NCBI RefSeq assembly: GCF_026914265.1
Contig: NC_069130.1
Location: 15,588,366 to 15,652,365, forward strand
Direction: 5' to 3'
Length of the DNA stretch: 64,000 nucleotides
Source of the DNA: Mya arenaria
Lineage: Eukaryota; Mollusca; Bivalvia; Myida; Myidae
The notes beneath the pieces are model-generated. The model ran no database searches and had not been told where the DNA came from. It saw nothing but the letters and a program-made list of their open reading frames with translations. Positions 37,490-51,040 of the stretch are shown piece after piece; position 1 is the first letter of the stretch; every line of letters starts with the position of its first letter. Position numbers and translations under genes: made by a program.

Positions 37490-37690
37490 GCGCACAGATC
37501 GCAATGCCCTGTGGCCAACGCAGATGCCAGGTATGAGGCTTACTAGAGATTCTAGCCACCAGTTCCGTTAACTAGACTAGATTGCAATGCTCTATGTATC
37601 TTGCTACTTGAACTGGAACGCCAGATTATTCTATAGATGTCAAGGTTCTGGTGTCTTTTTATCCCACTGATTGCAATGCTCTGTGTTCAA
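37490..37690. repeat. Short imperfect direct repeats of about 85 bp
   Basis: GCAATGCCCTGTG near 37,501 and GCAATGCTCT near 37,585 and 37,674 are spaced 84-89 bp apart, each in a similar context. Mirrored in the right arm near 42,020-42,215. Confidence 0.4.
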
Positions 37691-39340
37691 TACTAAACAG
37701 CCTGAAGGTCAGGATTCTAATTATTTGCCTTCAAAAGACGATTTCCGTTTAGTGCTTGATGTTACCTCGACGGCGGTCAAACACATAATGAAACTTTCAG
37801 CTGGACGACGCGCTTATATACTCCCCGGGCGGACGAGTTCATTATTCAATTATGTGTAAAACGGGTTCATTCCTCTTTGCGAAAACTTGAAGGGCTCTTT
37901 TTTTCCTAATACTCTTTATGAAAACAACTCCCGGTTAATAAATAATGTTTAACATGATTCATAATTATTATTGTCGCTAATAAAATATCTGTATGGAATA
38001 AGTAAGTCTGAAATATAAAATTAACCTTTGAAAAACACCGCCAGACAAAGGGCCAATTTATAACAAAGAGCGGTAATCGTGCGATATGCGGTTACGCTAC
38101 AATAATATTGTTTTGAGGTTCAATATTTAGCAAGCATCACACAAATATTCGTTGCAACATTTGTATCTTTAAGTACAAGTTGAGCGATTTAATACGAAAA
38201 AGACTACAAACGTCCAACACGAAAGGTGACAGCTGCTATGCTCTTTTTGTTGTTGATCGCCATCCGTAGACATTGTTCTTTTAAATGGTTGAATTGGGCC
38301 GTGCATGTCAAATAAATTGCTTAAGTAAATGGACAGTGTAGCTATAAGTTACACCACAAAAGTCAGTTTCGAGTTATACGCAACATATACGTTTATTTAT
38401 AATTAACAATTATTTTACTTTAAGGATTACAATAAACTTTATAAGAATCAGATACCATAACCAATTATAAATCTTACTTTCACAGAACTTACATTGAACG
38501 AACCAATAAACTACCTTTGGAAAAAAAAATATAACTAGACACAAGTTTTATGGTCACAAGTCTATCAAGACAAAATGATATTGAAAATATCTAAAGTACC
38601 TTCTTCTAGATTATCATATGTTTTAACATAACGCAAAATACTAATCGTAGATTGTTGTCGGTATTTGGTTAGGAATCTCTACACATTCATATTTTGTGTA
38701 TTGTAATCCAAGTTCACAGGTGGACTGATCTTCGTTTAGATAGGTTATCCTCTTCTTCTAGTAAAGATTTCTTCTTCTTCGGGTCTTCGAATTAATTGAT
38801 ATCCTTGTTATTTTTTGTTTAGTTGTTTAGGTTGCCAAAATATTAAAAGTTTTGTAAAGTTGTATGTTGATTTGACTCTGACAGTTAAAGAGATGAGGTC
38901 AGGTGGAAATTCATTAGCAGACTGCTACTTACAGAGATACAGGGCATTATGTACAGAGAAACTCATATTCAAGTTGTGAATAAAGTAACTGGACTGATTG
39001 ACTTAGAATAAGTATAATTAACGCAACACATATTTGCCATACTATATACATCTTAAGTAATGATATTTTCAGGAATACATGCCAGAGAAATGTCATTAAA
39101 GAAATCTGTTTCTTACGAAATCTGGTAAATGATAATCACATAAAAGAATATTTTTACAGGTATAGGAGTGAAAATTCATTATCTCTTTAATTATTCAAAC
39201 ACAAACAACTAAATTATATCATCTCTGTTGCAAACATAGTGAACAGTTCGTATCGAGGTCACCATGCTGTTATCAACCCTCGTAATGCGATGACCTTCCA
39301 AATGTTTCGTATCAACGCCTTTTGTCACGTTGTAGGAAGG

Positions 39341-39348
39341 TATAAATA
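39341..39348 (+). promoter_or_regulatory. TATA-like box in the palindrome spacer
   Basis: TATAAATA at 39,341, followed about 165 bp later by ATG in an A-rich context (CTGCAAAATG, 39,510). It could be a real core promoter or an old LTR promoter. Confidence 0.3.
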
Positions 39349-39509
39349 GTGAAGCTGACAAACCCTAGGCTCTTAGTATTATACAGGGTGGCTGTAAGGT
39401 GACTGTGTGACTTCTATTTTAGTAGTTCGTTCTCGTCATTAGGATAAAAGCAATATTAACAGATATATTTACACAAGCCCGAGGGTCTCATTCAACTATC
39501 AACTGCAAA

Positions 39510-39581
39510 ATGTCGCAGTCCTCAGCTACCATCGACTCCAGTGCCCGCAGCGTTTTGTTGTCCCTATGGCTTTGCTTCTAG
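39510..39581 (+). pseudogene. Short ORF in the palindrome spacer
   Basis: A 23-residue frame (MSQSSATIDSSARSVLL, then stop) after the TATA-like box. A second frame follows with MKLVDGCTSYLCLNGEQIVI, ending TAA near 39,666. TTTGCTTCTAG at 39,571-39,581 also resembles a splice acceptor. Codon composition looks more gene-like than the flanks. It may be the 5' remnant of a gene or retroelement; unassigned. Confidence 0.25.
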
Positions 39582-40488
39582 AAGAGGATCACTCATGAAA
39601 CTTGTTGACGGATGCACTAGCTACCTGTGCCTTAATGGCGAGCAAATCGTGATACCACATAGATAAACACTTGCTCTTACGGCACTAGGAGTTTTTTGTC
39701 CACAAATACCGCAATGTGGTGGGACGTATTGGAGAAAAAATATTATGCTTAGTGAAAACGTGTCGGATATGCGACTTGAGGCATGCGAGTTTCACACGAT
39801 GTATTTTGGAATAACCGAACATGGTAAGAGCATGTTTATGCTTAGAAATATGCTCTGATACATTGTAACATGTCTATAAGCATACAAACATGTTCTTATT
39901 ATGTTTGTTTATGCCAAAACATATCATCTATGTATTTGTCTGTGTGACCACAGTCCTAGGCTAATTTCTGCATAATATTAAGACCCGAAGAAGAAGAAAT
40001 CTTTACTAGAAGAAGAGGATAACCTATCTAAACGAAGATCAGTCCACCTGTGAACTTGGATTACAATACACAAAATATGAATGTGTAGAGATTCCTAACC
40101 AAATACCGACAACAATCTACGATTAGTATTTTGCGTTATGTTAAAACATATGATAATCTAGAAGAAGGTACTTTAGATATTTTCAATATCATTTTGTCTT
40201 GATAGACTTGTGACCATAAAACTTGTGTCTAGTTATATTTTTTTTTCCAAAGGTAGTTTATTGGTTCGTTCAATGTAAGTTCTGTGAAAGTAAGATTTAT
40301 AATTGGTTATGGTATCTGATTCTTATAAAGTTTATTGTAATCCTTAAAGTAAAATAATTGTTTATTATAAATAAACGTATATGTTGCGTATAACTCGAAA
40401 CTGACTTTTGTGGTGTAACTTATAGCTACACTGTCCATTTACTTAAGCAATTTATTTGACATGCACGGCCCAATTCAACCATTTAAAA

Positions 40489-41420
40489 TAGGGATGGCAA
40501 CGAGTAGTAAAATTAATACTCGAGTACTCGGACAATCGTTCGATCGAGTACTCGGGTACTCGATTACTCGGAAAAATTGATTATGTGTTCGCAAAGGCAA
40601 TATTGTGTATACATGTATCGTTAATGACGTATATTGTGCGTTGGTCGTATTATTGGTCATTTTCACCTTTTAAGTTTACTTTCATTTTGTATTTTAACAA
40701 AAAAATATTTAAAAAGAAAACAAATGTTTCAGGCTTTTAATTTGTCTTATTCGTTTCATTTTATACAAGTTTGCACTGCAGAAATGAACAACAATCAGAA
40801 TTACAATGAACGAAAATTAATAGCATACATAAAAAGAGTGAATGAAATTCAATACGAAGTTCAGTAGTTCAGTTGTTTACTCTACAACTTATTTTTTTTA
40901 AAATGATAGTTTTTCGTACTGTGTAATTGTTTACCTCATTAATATTCATAATTCTTGATTTAAAATATCAACCAATCAATTGTGATAATCATTGCAAAAA
41001 TAGTTAAAATACGCCCATAAAGAAATCAATTCTCGATACTCTTTCGCTCGTTAGCGCCCATTGTTTGGTGAAAGGTCTCTAATTGGTATACAATAGAGTT
41101 GTGTAGGTGAAAGTACCCCTATCAAAACTTCGCCATTTGACATCATGCTAAATTGAAATAGGGGTCCTTTGTTGACAGTTTCCAACTACCACAACAACTG
41201 TCAACAAATTGATTGAGGTCAATTGTGTATACAGCGGGGATTAGAGGGACCGTAAATTGTCCTCTCGGCAACTAACCAGATCTGATATTTTGTCTGTAAA
41301 TCGTGTATTTGGTGATTTTTATAGATTATTTTTTTCGAGTACTCGAGTAGTTATTTGGTACTCGAGTACTCGGACGTTCAATCGAGTACTCGAGTACTCG
41401 GGTACTCGTTGCCATCCCTA
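40489..41420. mobile_element. hAT-type non-autonomous transposon, right arm only
   Basis: The ends TAGGGATGGCAACGAGTA and TACTCGTTGCCATCCCTA are perfect inverted repeats. An 8-bp target duplication ATTTAAAA flanks them (40,481-40,488 and 41,421-41,428). The empty site, with one ATTTAAAA, is preserved in the left arm near 38,282. The 8-bp duplication and TIR type are those of hAT elements. Subterminal ACTCGAGTACTCG repeats occur at both ends, as expected for transposase binding sites. The 77-codon frame at 40,634-40,867 is not transposase-like. Confidence 0.88.
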
Positions 41421-42761
41421 ATTTAAAAGAACAATGTCTACGGATGGCGATCAACAACAAAAAGAGCATAGCAGCTGTCACCGTTCGTGTTGGACGTTTG
41501 TAGTCTTTTTCGTATTAAATCGCTCAACTTGTACTTAAAGATACAAATGTTGCAACGAATATTTGTGTGATGCTTGCTAAATATTGAACCTCAAAACAAT
41601 ATTATTGTAGCGTAACCGCATATCGCACGATTACCACTCTTTGTTATAAATTGGCCCTTTGTCTGGCGGTGTTTTTCAAAGGTTAATTTTATATTTCAGA
41701 CTTACTTATTCCATACAGATATTTTATTAGCGACAATAATAATTATGAATCATGTTAAACATTATTTATTAACCGGGAGTTGTTTTCATAAAGAGTATTA
41801 GGAAAAAAAGAGCCCTTCAAAATTTCGCAAAGAGGAATGAACCCGTTTTACACATAATTGAATAATGAACTCGTCCGCCCGGGGAGTATATAAGCGCGTC
41901 GTCCAGCTGAAAGTTTCATTATGTGTTTGACCGCCGTCGAGGTAACATCAAGCACTAAACGGAAATCGTCTTTTGAAGGCAAATAATTAGAATCCTGACC
42001 TTCAGGCTGTTTAGTATTGAACACAGAGCATTGCAATCAGTGGGATAAAAAGACACCAGAACCTTGACATCTATAGAATAATCTGGCGTTCCAGTTCAAG
42101 TAGCAAGATACATAGAGCATTGCAATCTAGTCTAGTTAACGGAACTGGTGGCTAGAATCTCTAGTAAGCCTCATACCTGGCATCTGCGTTGGCCACAGGG
42201 CATTGCGATCTGTGCGCAGACAAAGGTTCAGGTATTTAGCATCGCCAATAAACAAGCTCCCGTAAGAGAAATCCATTCATCACTAAAGTGATTGAACTTT
42301 ATATAAACCAATGCATAATCGTTGAACCCTTATTATTTGGTTGATTATGTTTTAACTTACCAATCATTTCCGAATCATTTGTTTCAATCATAAGGCAAAG
42401 TAGCCTAAGGAAAATTTATATAAAAGCGATCCATATAAGCTCTACGGCGCCGATTGAACATACAGCCGGCACGTTACATCTTTTTTAATCAGTTTTAGTT
42501 TTGGTTCTTCAAACGACTTTTGCACTGTTGACGGCCCTAAACCTAAATGAATGCGTCATGCAATATCTTTGGTTTTTGCAGATATGTGTACAATGAGATA
42601 ACGGCTTTTTTATTGTATTTGTTTTATTTAATTCAACAAAACTACGAATGATTACCGATTAACAGTGTTAATATTTGAAGCATACAAAAACCAACAATAG
42701 GTTAAGTTGAAATGTATAACCAATTTTTTTTTCAAAATTCGTTTTTTGATGACAGGCACAT

Positions 42762-42763
<2 letters not shown>

Positions 42764-42857
<94 letters not shown>
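42764..42857. repeat. (TA)n microsatellite, right arm
   Basis: About 94 bp of TA with one interruption (TATAAATATA near 42,838). It is the mirror of the tract at 36,880-36,944, expanded. Confidence 0.95.
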
Positions 42858-44568
42858 CAACTTTAGCTCTGGCTGTTTAACCTCATATAAATAACCATCG
42901 GCGAATACCCCCGATCCACAATGAAAATTAATGAGGCAGTTTCATTGGTTCCTCGAAGTACCAGATGCTTTACGATTAAAAAAAAAATATTCTACCGATT
43001 GCCGGAAAGGAACCGGGACCGTCTTCGCAGTACAGTAATATAATGCAGTAGTCAAGATGGAGTGTCACGGAGGATTCTGTCACTGTTAAAATATTGAAAA
43101 TTATTTGAGTGTAAAATGCGAATTCATTTGAAGAAAAGTTGTATCTCCTGTCTCATGCATATTCAGTAAAACGAGATTTTGTCAGCAAATTGTCCCACGC
43201 CATGTATGACGTGTAACGGGAGAAAGTGCAGTGGTTGCCGACGATGATAAAATACAGCTAGAGAATGTTTCAAGTTTAAATCTATAAAATCTTAAAATAA
43301 CTGAGCTGTTTGTTTAAACACTGGCGCGTAATAATACAATGAAAAAAATCAGGAACAAGCCCAGGAGAAAATTAAAAAAATAAGGAGCTCAAGGCAAGGG
43401 TCCGAACGACTATGAACCATAGACACAAACATATTAACAACTCATACACTGATATAAACACCGAAAACTAATAATACTGCATAAACAAATACAAACACCA
43501 CAAAATATGTAAGATAAGTCAAGATTCGCCAATAAATTCTTGAAACTCTTGAATTAAATTGCGTCACAAAACGCAACTAAATCCTGAAAATTACTTTATT
43601 ACCTGAAAACAGTAAGCCTAAATTTAAAGTGACACTCTTATTCAAAATCAATACATAAACATTGATAACAAACATCAGTTTTGACTGATAAACCTTTAAT
43701 TGCTCACTCAATATGCATTTATGAAAAAATATTAATTATTGATAACAAAATTGTATACGTGTATTAAATAGCAGAACACACACACTTATTAAATGGTTGG
43801 TGAATGCTAAAAGATTAACTGTGGTCTTCTTTAGTCTCATGCGATAGAGGTACCGAGTTTTATGCTCATTTCTTTCAAATTAAACTCGGTATCCTTCATA
43901 TGAACTGTTGTTTTTGACATGTATTCAACTTTTTGGAATATCAAACAAAATTATTAATTGTGGTTAATCTTATATGGGAATAAGAGTCCACCTTTAAACT
44001 TGCACAGGTAACGCGATATGTAAATTAGGAAGAAAACGTTGACATGATAAAAAGGTAAACAGTTTGTTTTACAAGGCACAGATTGCGTTCTACGATAGAC
44101 TTTATTCGGACAATTAAATACAATTAAGCTTATGATTTGTTTCCCACTAAGAGCAAATATGAAATGAAAAACTACTCAATTGATTTCAAATCTTTTATAT
44201 TTTACAATACAAGTTTATAAGTCGTCAAATGTTTAACTATCATTATTTCTTTAAGAGAAATGAATTTATTCAATAGGTAAAGAATTCAGATCTGTTTTAA
44301 ATCATGAACCAGACAATAATAATTTTAATAATTTATCAAGTATGTCACTCAATCCCCCGAAAAAGAAAATGCATTAGGCGTCAATGGCTAATTATAATAT
44401 ACCATATTACTTAATTATGTGCTACTCCATAAAGGCGCCTTACAGTATAAAATGAAAAATGATATTCGTCCATGGGCGTCTAGGATTGCAGATTTGTTAG
44501 TTGATGTCATTGAAGTTATTCCTTCAATTGCAATTTGTTTTCAATGATTTATTGTATTATACTGTCAA

Positions 44569-44895
44569 TTAAATTTCTTGTTTCATCAAAACGTTCTTCA
44601 AGAAAATAAATTTATGCACTTTACTTTTCATTTGAAAGCGATTGTCCCTTATTGATCGCGTGGTATCACTGACAAGTTTTGTTTGCAGAAAATTGAATAT
44701 TATAGATATCTGGTGAGCTTGCATTGTAATGAATAGAACACTCAAAAGAGTCCAAAGTTCACTCCATTTCAATTTATCAGCATAAGAGTATTTCAGATCT
44801 AGTTTTGATAATATGCACTTCGAAATATACTTCCTTGTTTGTCGCTCAAGATATTTCTCTTTCTGTTGAACTTGTCCATTTATAAAATGCTGCAT
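44569..44895 (-). CDS. 108-codon hypothetical ORF, right arm
   Basis: Mirror of 34,843-35,169, open throughout with one residue change (IIFNF versus IIFNY). The short upstream frame is also kept with a synonymous change (GCA to GCG). Function unknown; it may be chance. Confidence 0.22.
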   Translation of the reverse strand: MQHFINGQVQQKEKYLERQTRKYISKCILSKLDLKYSYADKLKWSELWTLLSVLFITMQAHQISIIFNFLQTKLVSDTTRSIRDNRFQMKSKVHKFIFLKNVLMKQEI

Positions 44896-46697
44896 TTTTG
44901 TCAGCTAAACTTCAACTTTGTATCTTCCGCTTCGAGTTTCTCAGCCATAACGCCCACAATGTTTTTGTGAAATCATCATAATGTAAATTGTACCAAATTT
45001 TTAAACATTCTATAGCATCATTTTATATGAATAATCCAATAATTCGCTTTGTTCGTGACAAAACTCCAGACATACAACAGAGATATCAACATATACATTG
45101 TTCTGTTAATATGGATCTGTATTACCGCCTTTGAACGCTCAGCGAAATGTGGACATCAGTGTTTGGTTCAAATAATTTATATTACCTTAGATTAGTCTTG
45201 ACATAAGTCAGCAGTTTAAGCATAATGAATATATAAGCTTGAACGATGATACACATGCAAAACATTTGTAAGTAAAATGTATTAAATATTCATTTATATA
45301 CTGGTGAAAGGGACTCGTTCTAGATCTTTAAGATTAGACCTCTTAAATAATAGTTTCGTTTGAAGCGTGATCAAAACGCCGGTCTCAATAATAAAGCATT
45401 ATTTAATGTTCAGAGGAGAGTCAATGATTATTTAGAATTTGGTCAGAAAATTTACTGTTTTGCCGAAAAGCTTTAATAAATCAGTTGAAAATTATTTCTT
45501 GTTATGACTGGTTTGACAAAAATGAGTATCCGTCAGTTGTTTTTTTCGGTTTCGCGTATTAAGGTAAATAGTACCTCTCAAGTTTAAAATAAAGATGTTT
45601 GCTAACACTCACTCCGTGAACGAAACACTTTAAGACATTTGATATCTTTTAAGAGCTCGCAATAGCCTTTCAAGATATCATGTTTAACAGTACCCAATAG
45701 ATAAACGCTTCACAATGTAAATTTACATTTAAATTTCATAGATATCGAGAGGATGAATATTACACACCTACCCGTATAAGAAAATGAAGGATATTGCACT
45801 GAGTTTGATTTTGAGCAAAGAAAAAGGGTGTATTCAATACACAATTAAACGGAAAAAAGATGAGTGAAACGAGAATAAATGAAATAATTGTTGCGGCGAT
45901 AGATTTTGGAACGACATTTTCTGGTTACGCCTACTCTTATAGGAAGGAGTACTTACGAGATCCACTTCAGGTTCGTACTTTCGCTTTCCATATGCATATA
46001 TACTATTTGTGCGAAGCTTATATATAAAGCATGCTCTAAATATTTTTTTCGAAATACTTGAGTCTGTTTTTAGAATCCATTATATTGAAATACTCCTAAT
46101 CATCACTCTTAATGGTTAAATTGGATAAAAACGGGTTTTCACTACCTAATTACGGTAGGGCTGTAATGAATGAACTTTAACAGCAAGAGGTAAAGATATC
46201 TCCTTTTCTATTTAAAATGATTCTATATATAGGAAATCGTTTGAACATAATGAAGGAGATGACATGCCTTTTTATAACAAACCTATTTTTTTAGTTATTA
46301 TTTCTACTGTACCAAAAAACACATTTTTTGTTTATTTTAATTATTATTTCCTCTGAAATGTGCAATGTTTTCTGCACTCAAATACCAAAAGTATACCATT
46401 TCGTTTCTCCAAAACTAGGTAACATTTTGAACGACGGGTGCAGTTCACATTCAGAACTCCTCGGCCATTGTTATCTAAAACAACCTCGGATGTATGCCTG
46501 TACATCAGTAGAAACAGTTCGTAAAATATCGAATTATATCATTAATTATATGAAATAGTTTGGCTTATATTTGTTGATCTAAGTTTAAATTGATTGCCAG
46601 TGAAGTGTTTTATTGCACACATAATTAAGATTCCCAAGAGATAAGTCAATAACTTTAACTGCAAATTAAATTACTACGCGATCTACTTGCATCGGAC

Positions 46698-48204
46698 TTA
46701 AAGGGGCAACAGGACTATATAAACCTCCAGGTGGCGCTGGGGCAAGCTTTTGTATAATTTTATGCACGTTTTACATCAGGGACCCTTATTCCAAATTTAT
46801 GCAATGCTTACAAAAAGTTGAGACATGAAACTTTGCAGGCATGTAGCATGAAGGTTAAACAAATTAAAAATCCTTAATTTGATTTTAAAACATTACTAGA
46901 AACATGACTTTGAGAAAAAAATCCAACTGTCAGATTGAAAATTTGAATTTTCCGGGGGAGTTGCTTTTTGGTGTTCTGGGGGTTATGAAATCTCTGTTGT
47001 AAACATTACCACGTGCTGGTGTTTATATCCCTAGCAGCTTGCTTGTAGCAGACGGCATGCCTTACTATCAAATACTGTAGTAACAAAAGTGAACAAACCT
47101 TGAAAAGTTTTTATTCCACCTGATTTTCCAAAAATTATTGATAAATATCATCAGCTTCATATGCTTCATTTTAGTCTAATTGTTTTCTATGATATTAACA
47201 CTTTTTCTTTTGAAGCGTTACGTAATTAACAAGTCTGGTGAATCATCCCCAGGTTGAAATATGTAACTTTGTTTTCATATTTGTCGTTTTAAAAAAATAA
47301 TATTTATGAGCCTCGTTGCTTAAATGTTAGTTGCTCCTTCGCTTTTCTATCAAAAGCTTTGTCATCATTACAAATGTTTATATCCTAGCCAGGTAAAGTG
47401 AATATCTCCTATTGTTCTTCAGTCATTCATCATTACAAATGTTTATATCCTAGCCAGGTAAAGTGAATATCTCCTATTGTTCTTCAGTCATGTATATCTT
47501 TGTCCTGATTATTTTGTTCCATATTTTGAGTCTTCTTATTCTGCCCAAAGTTATTATTTTAATGGAAGGCAGTACCTAGTTCCATGTCATGCAAATGTTC
47601 ATGTATAACTGTGTTTGAGTTCTCTCCTTTTTGACTCAAAATGTGCGTTTGATTTCCAGTTATCAATACACAAACCAGATTCCAGCCAGTGACATTTAAT
47701 TACCAATTAAAGGTGTCAACACTATCTGAATTGTTTCCTTCCTGAACTCGTTTACAATAAGGTTAATATGTACTAGGGTTGTGGATGCATTCAATAAAGC
47801 ATTATTATTGTTTGTTGACGTAATAATTAGTTTTGGATTCCAGACTGAGAATAAACCTTGCTACTTTGGACTGGAATGAGAATGTTGATTCTAAACACTT
47901 GAGAGGGATGTCCCATATAGAAAAAAGATCTAGTCGAGCTTACAAAATGCCAGTTAGGAACAGGAAAGCAATCATTTCAAAGAAAACATCTGGAAAAGTT
48001 GGCTTGGTCATCTTTATTTCATATAGAAGATTGTAGTGTGGAGAAATACATCGTCTGCTCTGATCAGCCCTGTTTGTTTACATTCCTCTTGTGTATACTA
48101 AAGATAGAACACTGAGTTTAACAGACAGGTACATAGCTGAGGGAATTTACAATAAGTCACTCCCCATTTACTCGCTGCCGAGGCAGCGAATGTTGCCCCT
48201 TTAA
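46698..48204. mobile_element. TIR element with TTAA ends, right-arm copy
   Basis: Mirror of 31,599-33,040 with identical TTAAAGGGGCAAC ends. It is longer by the 65-bp tandem duplication at 47,363-47,492. The frame with LDWNENVDSKH is at 47,833-48,036 on the plus strand. Confidence 0.55.
47363..47492. repeat. 65-bp tandem duplication specific to the right arm
   Basis: CATCATTACAAATGTTTATA starts at 47,363 and again at 47,428, and each copy runs through TTGTTCTTCAGTCA. The left arm has one copy (near 32,310-32,374). It is a private mutation of this arm. Confidence 0.92.
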
Positions 48205-48245
48205 ACATACCGATTTCTGAGTATGTAAATATTTATGCAAAAAGG

Positions 48246-48873
48246 TGGAGAAACAAGCTCAGTAGCAAAATGTTTGAACATAAACCCGGTTTAGTGGCAC
48301 TGGGTAAACGCCAGAGACATAAAACACACAATCACAAACAAAAAACATAGAAGAACAGTACAAAACTCAGGAAACAGCAAGTGCATACATACTATATATA
48401 AAAAGATAGGTATATTTATCAAAAATTGTTAGGTACCGCCTTGGAAGGTCCGTAAAATGTAAATTTACTGGGGGGGGGGGGCGGTTAAACCAGTTAATGT
48501 GCACAAACCTCACTCTTATCCCAACAATCATTAATAAAGATAAAACGCAAAAGGTAAATCTTATCAAAGTATGCATTAACTTGAGGAAACTTATCAATAA
48601 AACAAATAATAATAAACGTATAGGTAAACCCCAAGTACTTCTATGATTAGAGATCCCAACTCTGTCTGCAGACGGAGGGAAACAATTCAGAGCACCTAAT
48701 GCAAAAACTTTTCAAAGATACGATGCGGTCATCGTTAGAAACTATAAACATCCCACACAGTCTGCCTTATAAAATAAAAGATTTAAAACTGTGTGTTCAT
48801 AAAGTTTCATAATAAAAATCATCATTATACTAAAACTGGGAACAAATAAGGAAAACATTATTAAAAATAAAAG
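48246..48873 (+). repeat. Dispersed repeat, copy C (right arm)
   Basis: Mirror of copy B and a more distant relative of copy A (22,724-23,353). It contains the G run near 48,471. It lies in intron 1 of the truncated gene copy. Confidence 0.75.
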
Positions 48874-50939
48874 CCTGTCCAAATACATCAGGTTCTTTTT
48901 GATAAAAATGACTGAGGAGTTCCAAATGGTGTAGTTCAAAGTTCAATTAAATAACTTCGTTGTTGAATTTTCCTCCTTTCGATTAAATGGATACAAATGC
49001 TCTTAAAAACTAATCAGTTGTGTCAGCTCAATGAAACTTTCAACAAATCATCTTTCTATGAATATTTTTATAAGCCTTCAATAATAACGAATGTCGTTTA
49101 GGCCGCTGGGAAGCAATGCATTTTATATTGTTACTGAATTGCTTAAAAACGAGGAAAAGTGATTTATGGCGTAAAGCCTAAATTACAAACTACTACTTTT
49201 ACAGCTGCAATACTTAATCATGTCGTTTTTTAAATATCTGTAGATCACCTGCGGCATTATCTATTTTTGTCAAAACTGCTTTTTAACTTCTTTAATCAAA
49301 CTTATATCCAATTTCTAGTTTAGAAGTTGTCTATTTTACGTTACTATTTATCTGTTGAAACAATACAACCATGAAATGCAACAAGTATGTTACTTGCATT
49401 ACATACAGGACTCATAGTATTTTTGTGCCAATTAACCGTTGTACTTGATGACATATTACAATGCTTTTGTATTTCTAAGTATCATATTTTTAGTAATTTT
49501 AATTTACTTCGAGCCTTTTTATTCCGTTAAGATGTGTGTAATCTCAATCAAATATTTCTTGAAAAGCGTTATTAAAGTATAGTTATTGTATATAGGTTTC
49601 ATTCCGCATCTAAAATGTCGTGGATACATGGTTCCTTAAAATAAACATAATAACTTATCTTTACAATGGTAAAAGGGCTATTTAAGCCTTTTAGTAATCT
49701 CCTAATTCATATTTTGATAATTGCAGTTTTTTTATTGGTCGTATTTTGTTGTTATGTAAATGTGCATTGATTAATCGGCAGTTTACTCTGCATCCCCTTT
49801 TCTTTGATCCCTGTCTTAATTGTTAATTAGGTAATTAACTCAAATATGTAAATATTCACATATACTTATTTGTGGAATGTGGCTAGTAACTTATAATATG
49901 GGATTAAACATGGCATAACACATTTGATAAACTGAAACAACAGATATAATAACATATTTGAAAACTTTGTTTTTGCCAATTTCGATAAATTGATAAACTT
50001 GTAAGCATGTAATTGTAGTATTTCTAAGAATATCAGGTCCCAAACATTTAAAAAGTCTCTTAAGGTCAACGCTTTTGGTCAAATATATTTAATGAATTTT
50101 AAAATATTTCATTCAAGGAAATGTAAAAAATGACAGTGTAAAAGTAATCCGTTCCGTCGAAAACATCGTTTAAAGGGCAAAGAGAAAACTTTATTTTAGA
50201 TTTAGGTACAGTTTGTTGTCCCCATCTACCAATTATGATATGGAAGTTGTGATTACTTGTACGAAAATGTATAAGATTTAAGCTTCGACAGTTTTGCAAT
50301 ATATTGAAATACTCTTCAATTTCTTTATCATATATAATTAACGAATATATTTTAGATGAGCTATTGATCTGTTCGAATCAGGTTTAATAGAATTCGTCCA
50401 CAAGAGTGGATTTTACAATTGAAGAAATGTTCCGCGTATTCATTATAGTTTGGTTAAGCCTAACATATGAATATAACCTGTTTGATCAAGTATTGATTTA
50501 ATACCTGTGTGCCAAGAGGTATTTATTCGCTGTTCAATGTATTTTTAATCAATAGGCTAACCTATAAAGTTTGCACTGATAACATTATCAATTCGCTGAT
50601 TATTTGGCACCCTGCCACTACCCACAGGGAAATAGACATAATATCAATATCATGACTTTACAAGTCGGACATGTCTTTAAAGGGACTGGATCATGGTTTC
50701 TAAAATGCACTTTGTACAAACACAAAAGGTAATGGTTGCAAATCATATAAGTATTCAAACTAAGTTACTGGCAGCTGGAACTCTTCAGAAAATGGTGATA
50801 TTTTCTCCTGAAGACCAGATTTTTGCATTCAGTTTCTTACGGGATTCAGAGATTCGTTGTAGCATAATTGGTTGTTTGGCATTATCACGTAATGTTATCA
50901 CTGTTTTCTAAAAAAGGTCGAAATTCCCATTTCTTTGGT

Positions 50940-51040
50940 ATAAGACCTTGTGGCCTACAGGTAGCAGACTTGTTTTTTTTTTTCATATTTCTACCTAACT
51001 GGTGCGGGTTCGCACCCTTCTACGACCGTTTTTTAAACTT
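50940..51040 (+). mobile_element. SINE-like unit with tRNA-like boxes, right-arm copy
   Basis: GTGGCCTACAGGTAGCAG near 50,950 and GCGGGTTCGCACCC near 51,003 on the plus strand mirror the left-arm unit. TTTAAAGGGACTGGATCATG begins the preceding unit at about 50,677. Confidence 0.35.

Larger units (their letters stand above)
27087..38787. repeat. Left arm of the large inverted repeat
   Basis: This 11.7-kb arm is the reverse complement of 39,980-52,592. Matching landmarks add to a nearly constant sum: 33,878 with 45,860 (79,738), 28,403 with 51,276 (79,679), and 27,087 with 52,592 (79,679). It holds gene 1 exons 1-4 and part of 5, all of intron 1 and about 4.9 kb of upstream DNA. Identity looks close to 99% by eye in sampled stretches. 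Confidence 0.95.
38788..39979. other. Unique spacer (loop) of the inverted repeat
   Basis: These 1,192 bp have no inverted counterpart. The left arm ends in GGGTCTT at 38,787 and the right begins AAGACCC at 39,980. The spacer is less AT-rich in its centre and contains a TATA-like box with a short frame behind it. Confidence 0.9.

Noticed and set aside
37671..37859. 62-codon frame mirrored at 41,848-42,036
   Set aside because: It begins at TTG, has no domain, and is kept in both arms only because the arms are nearly identical.
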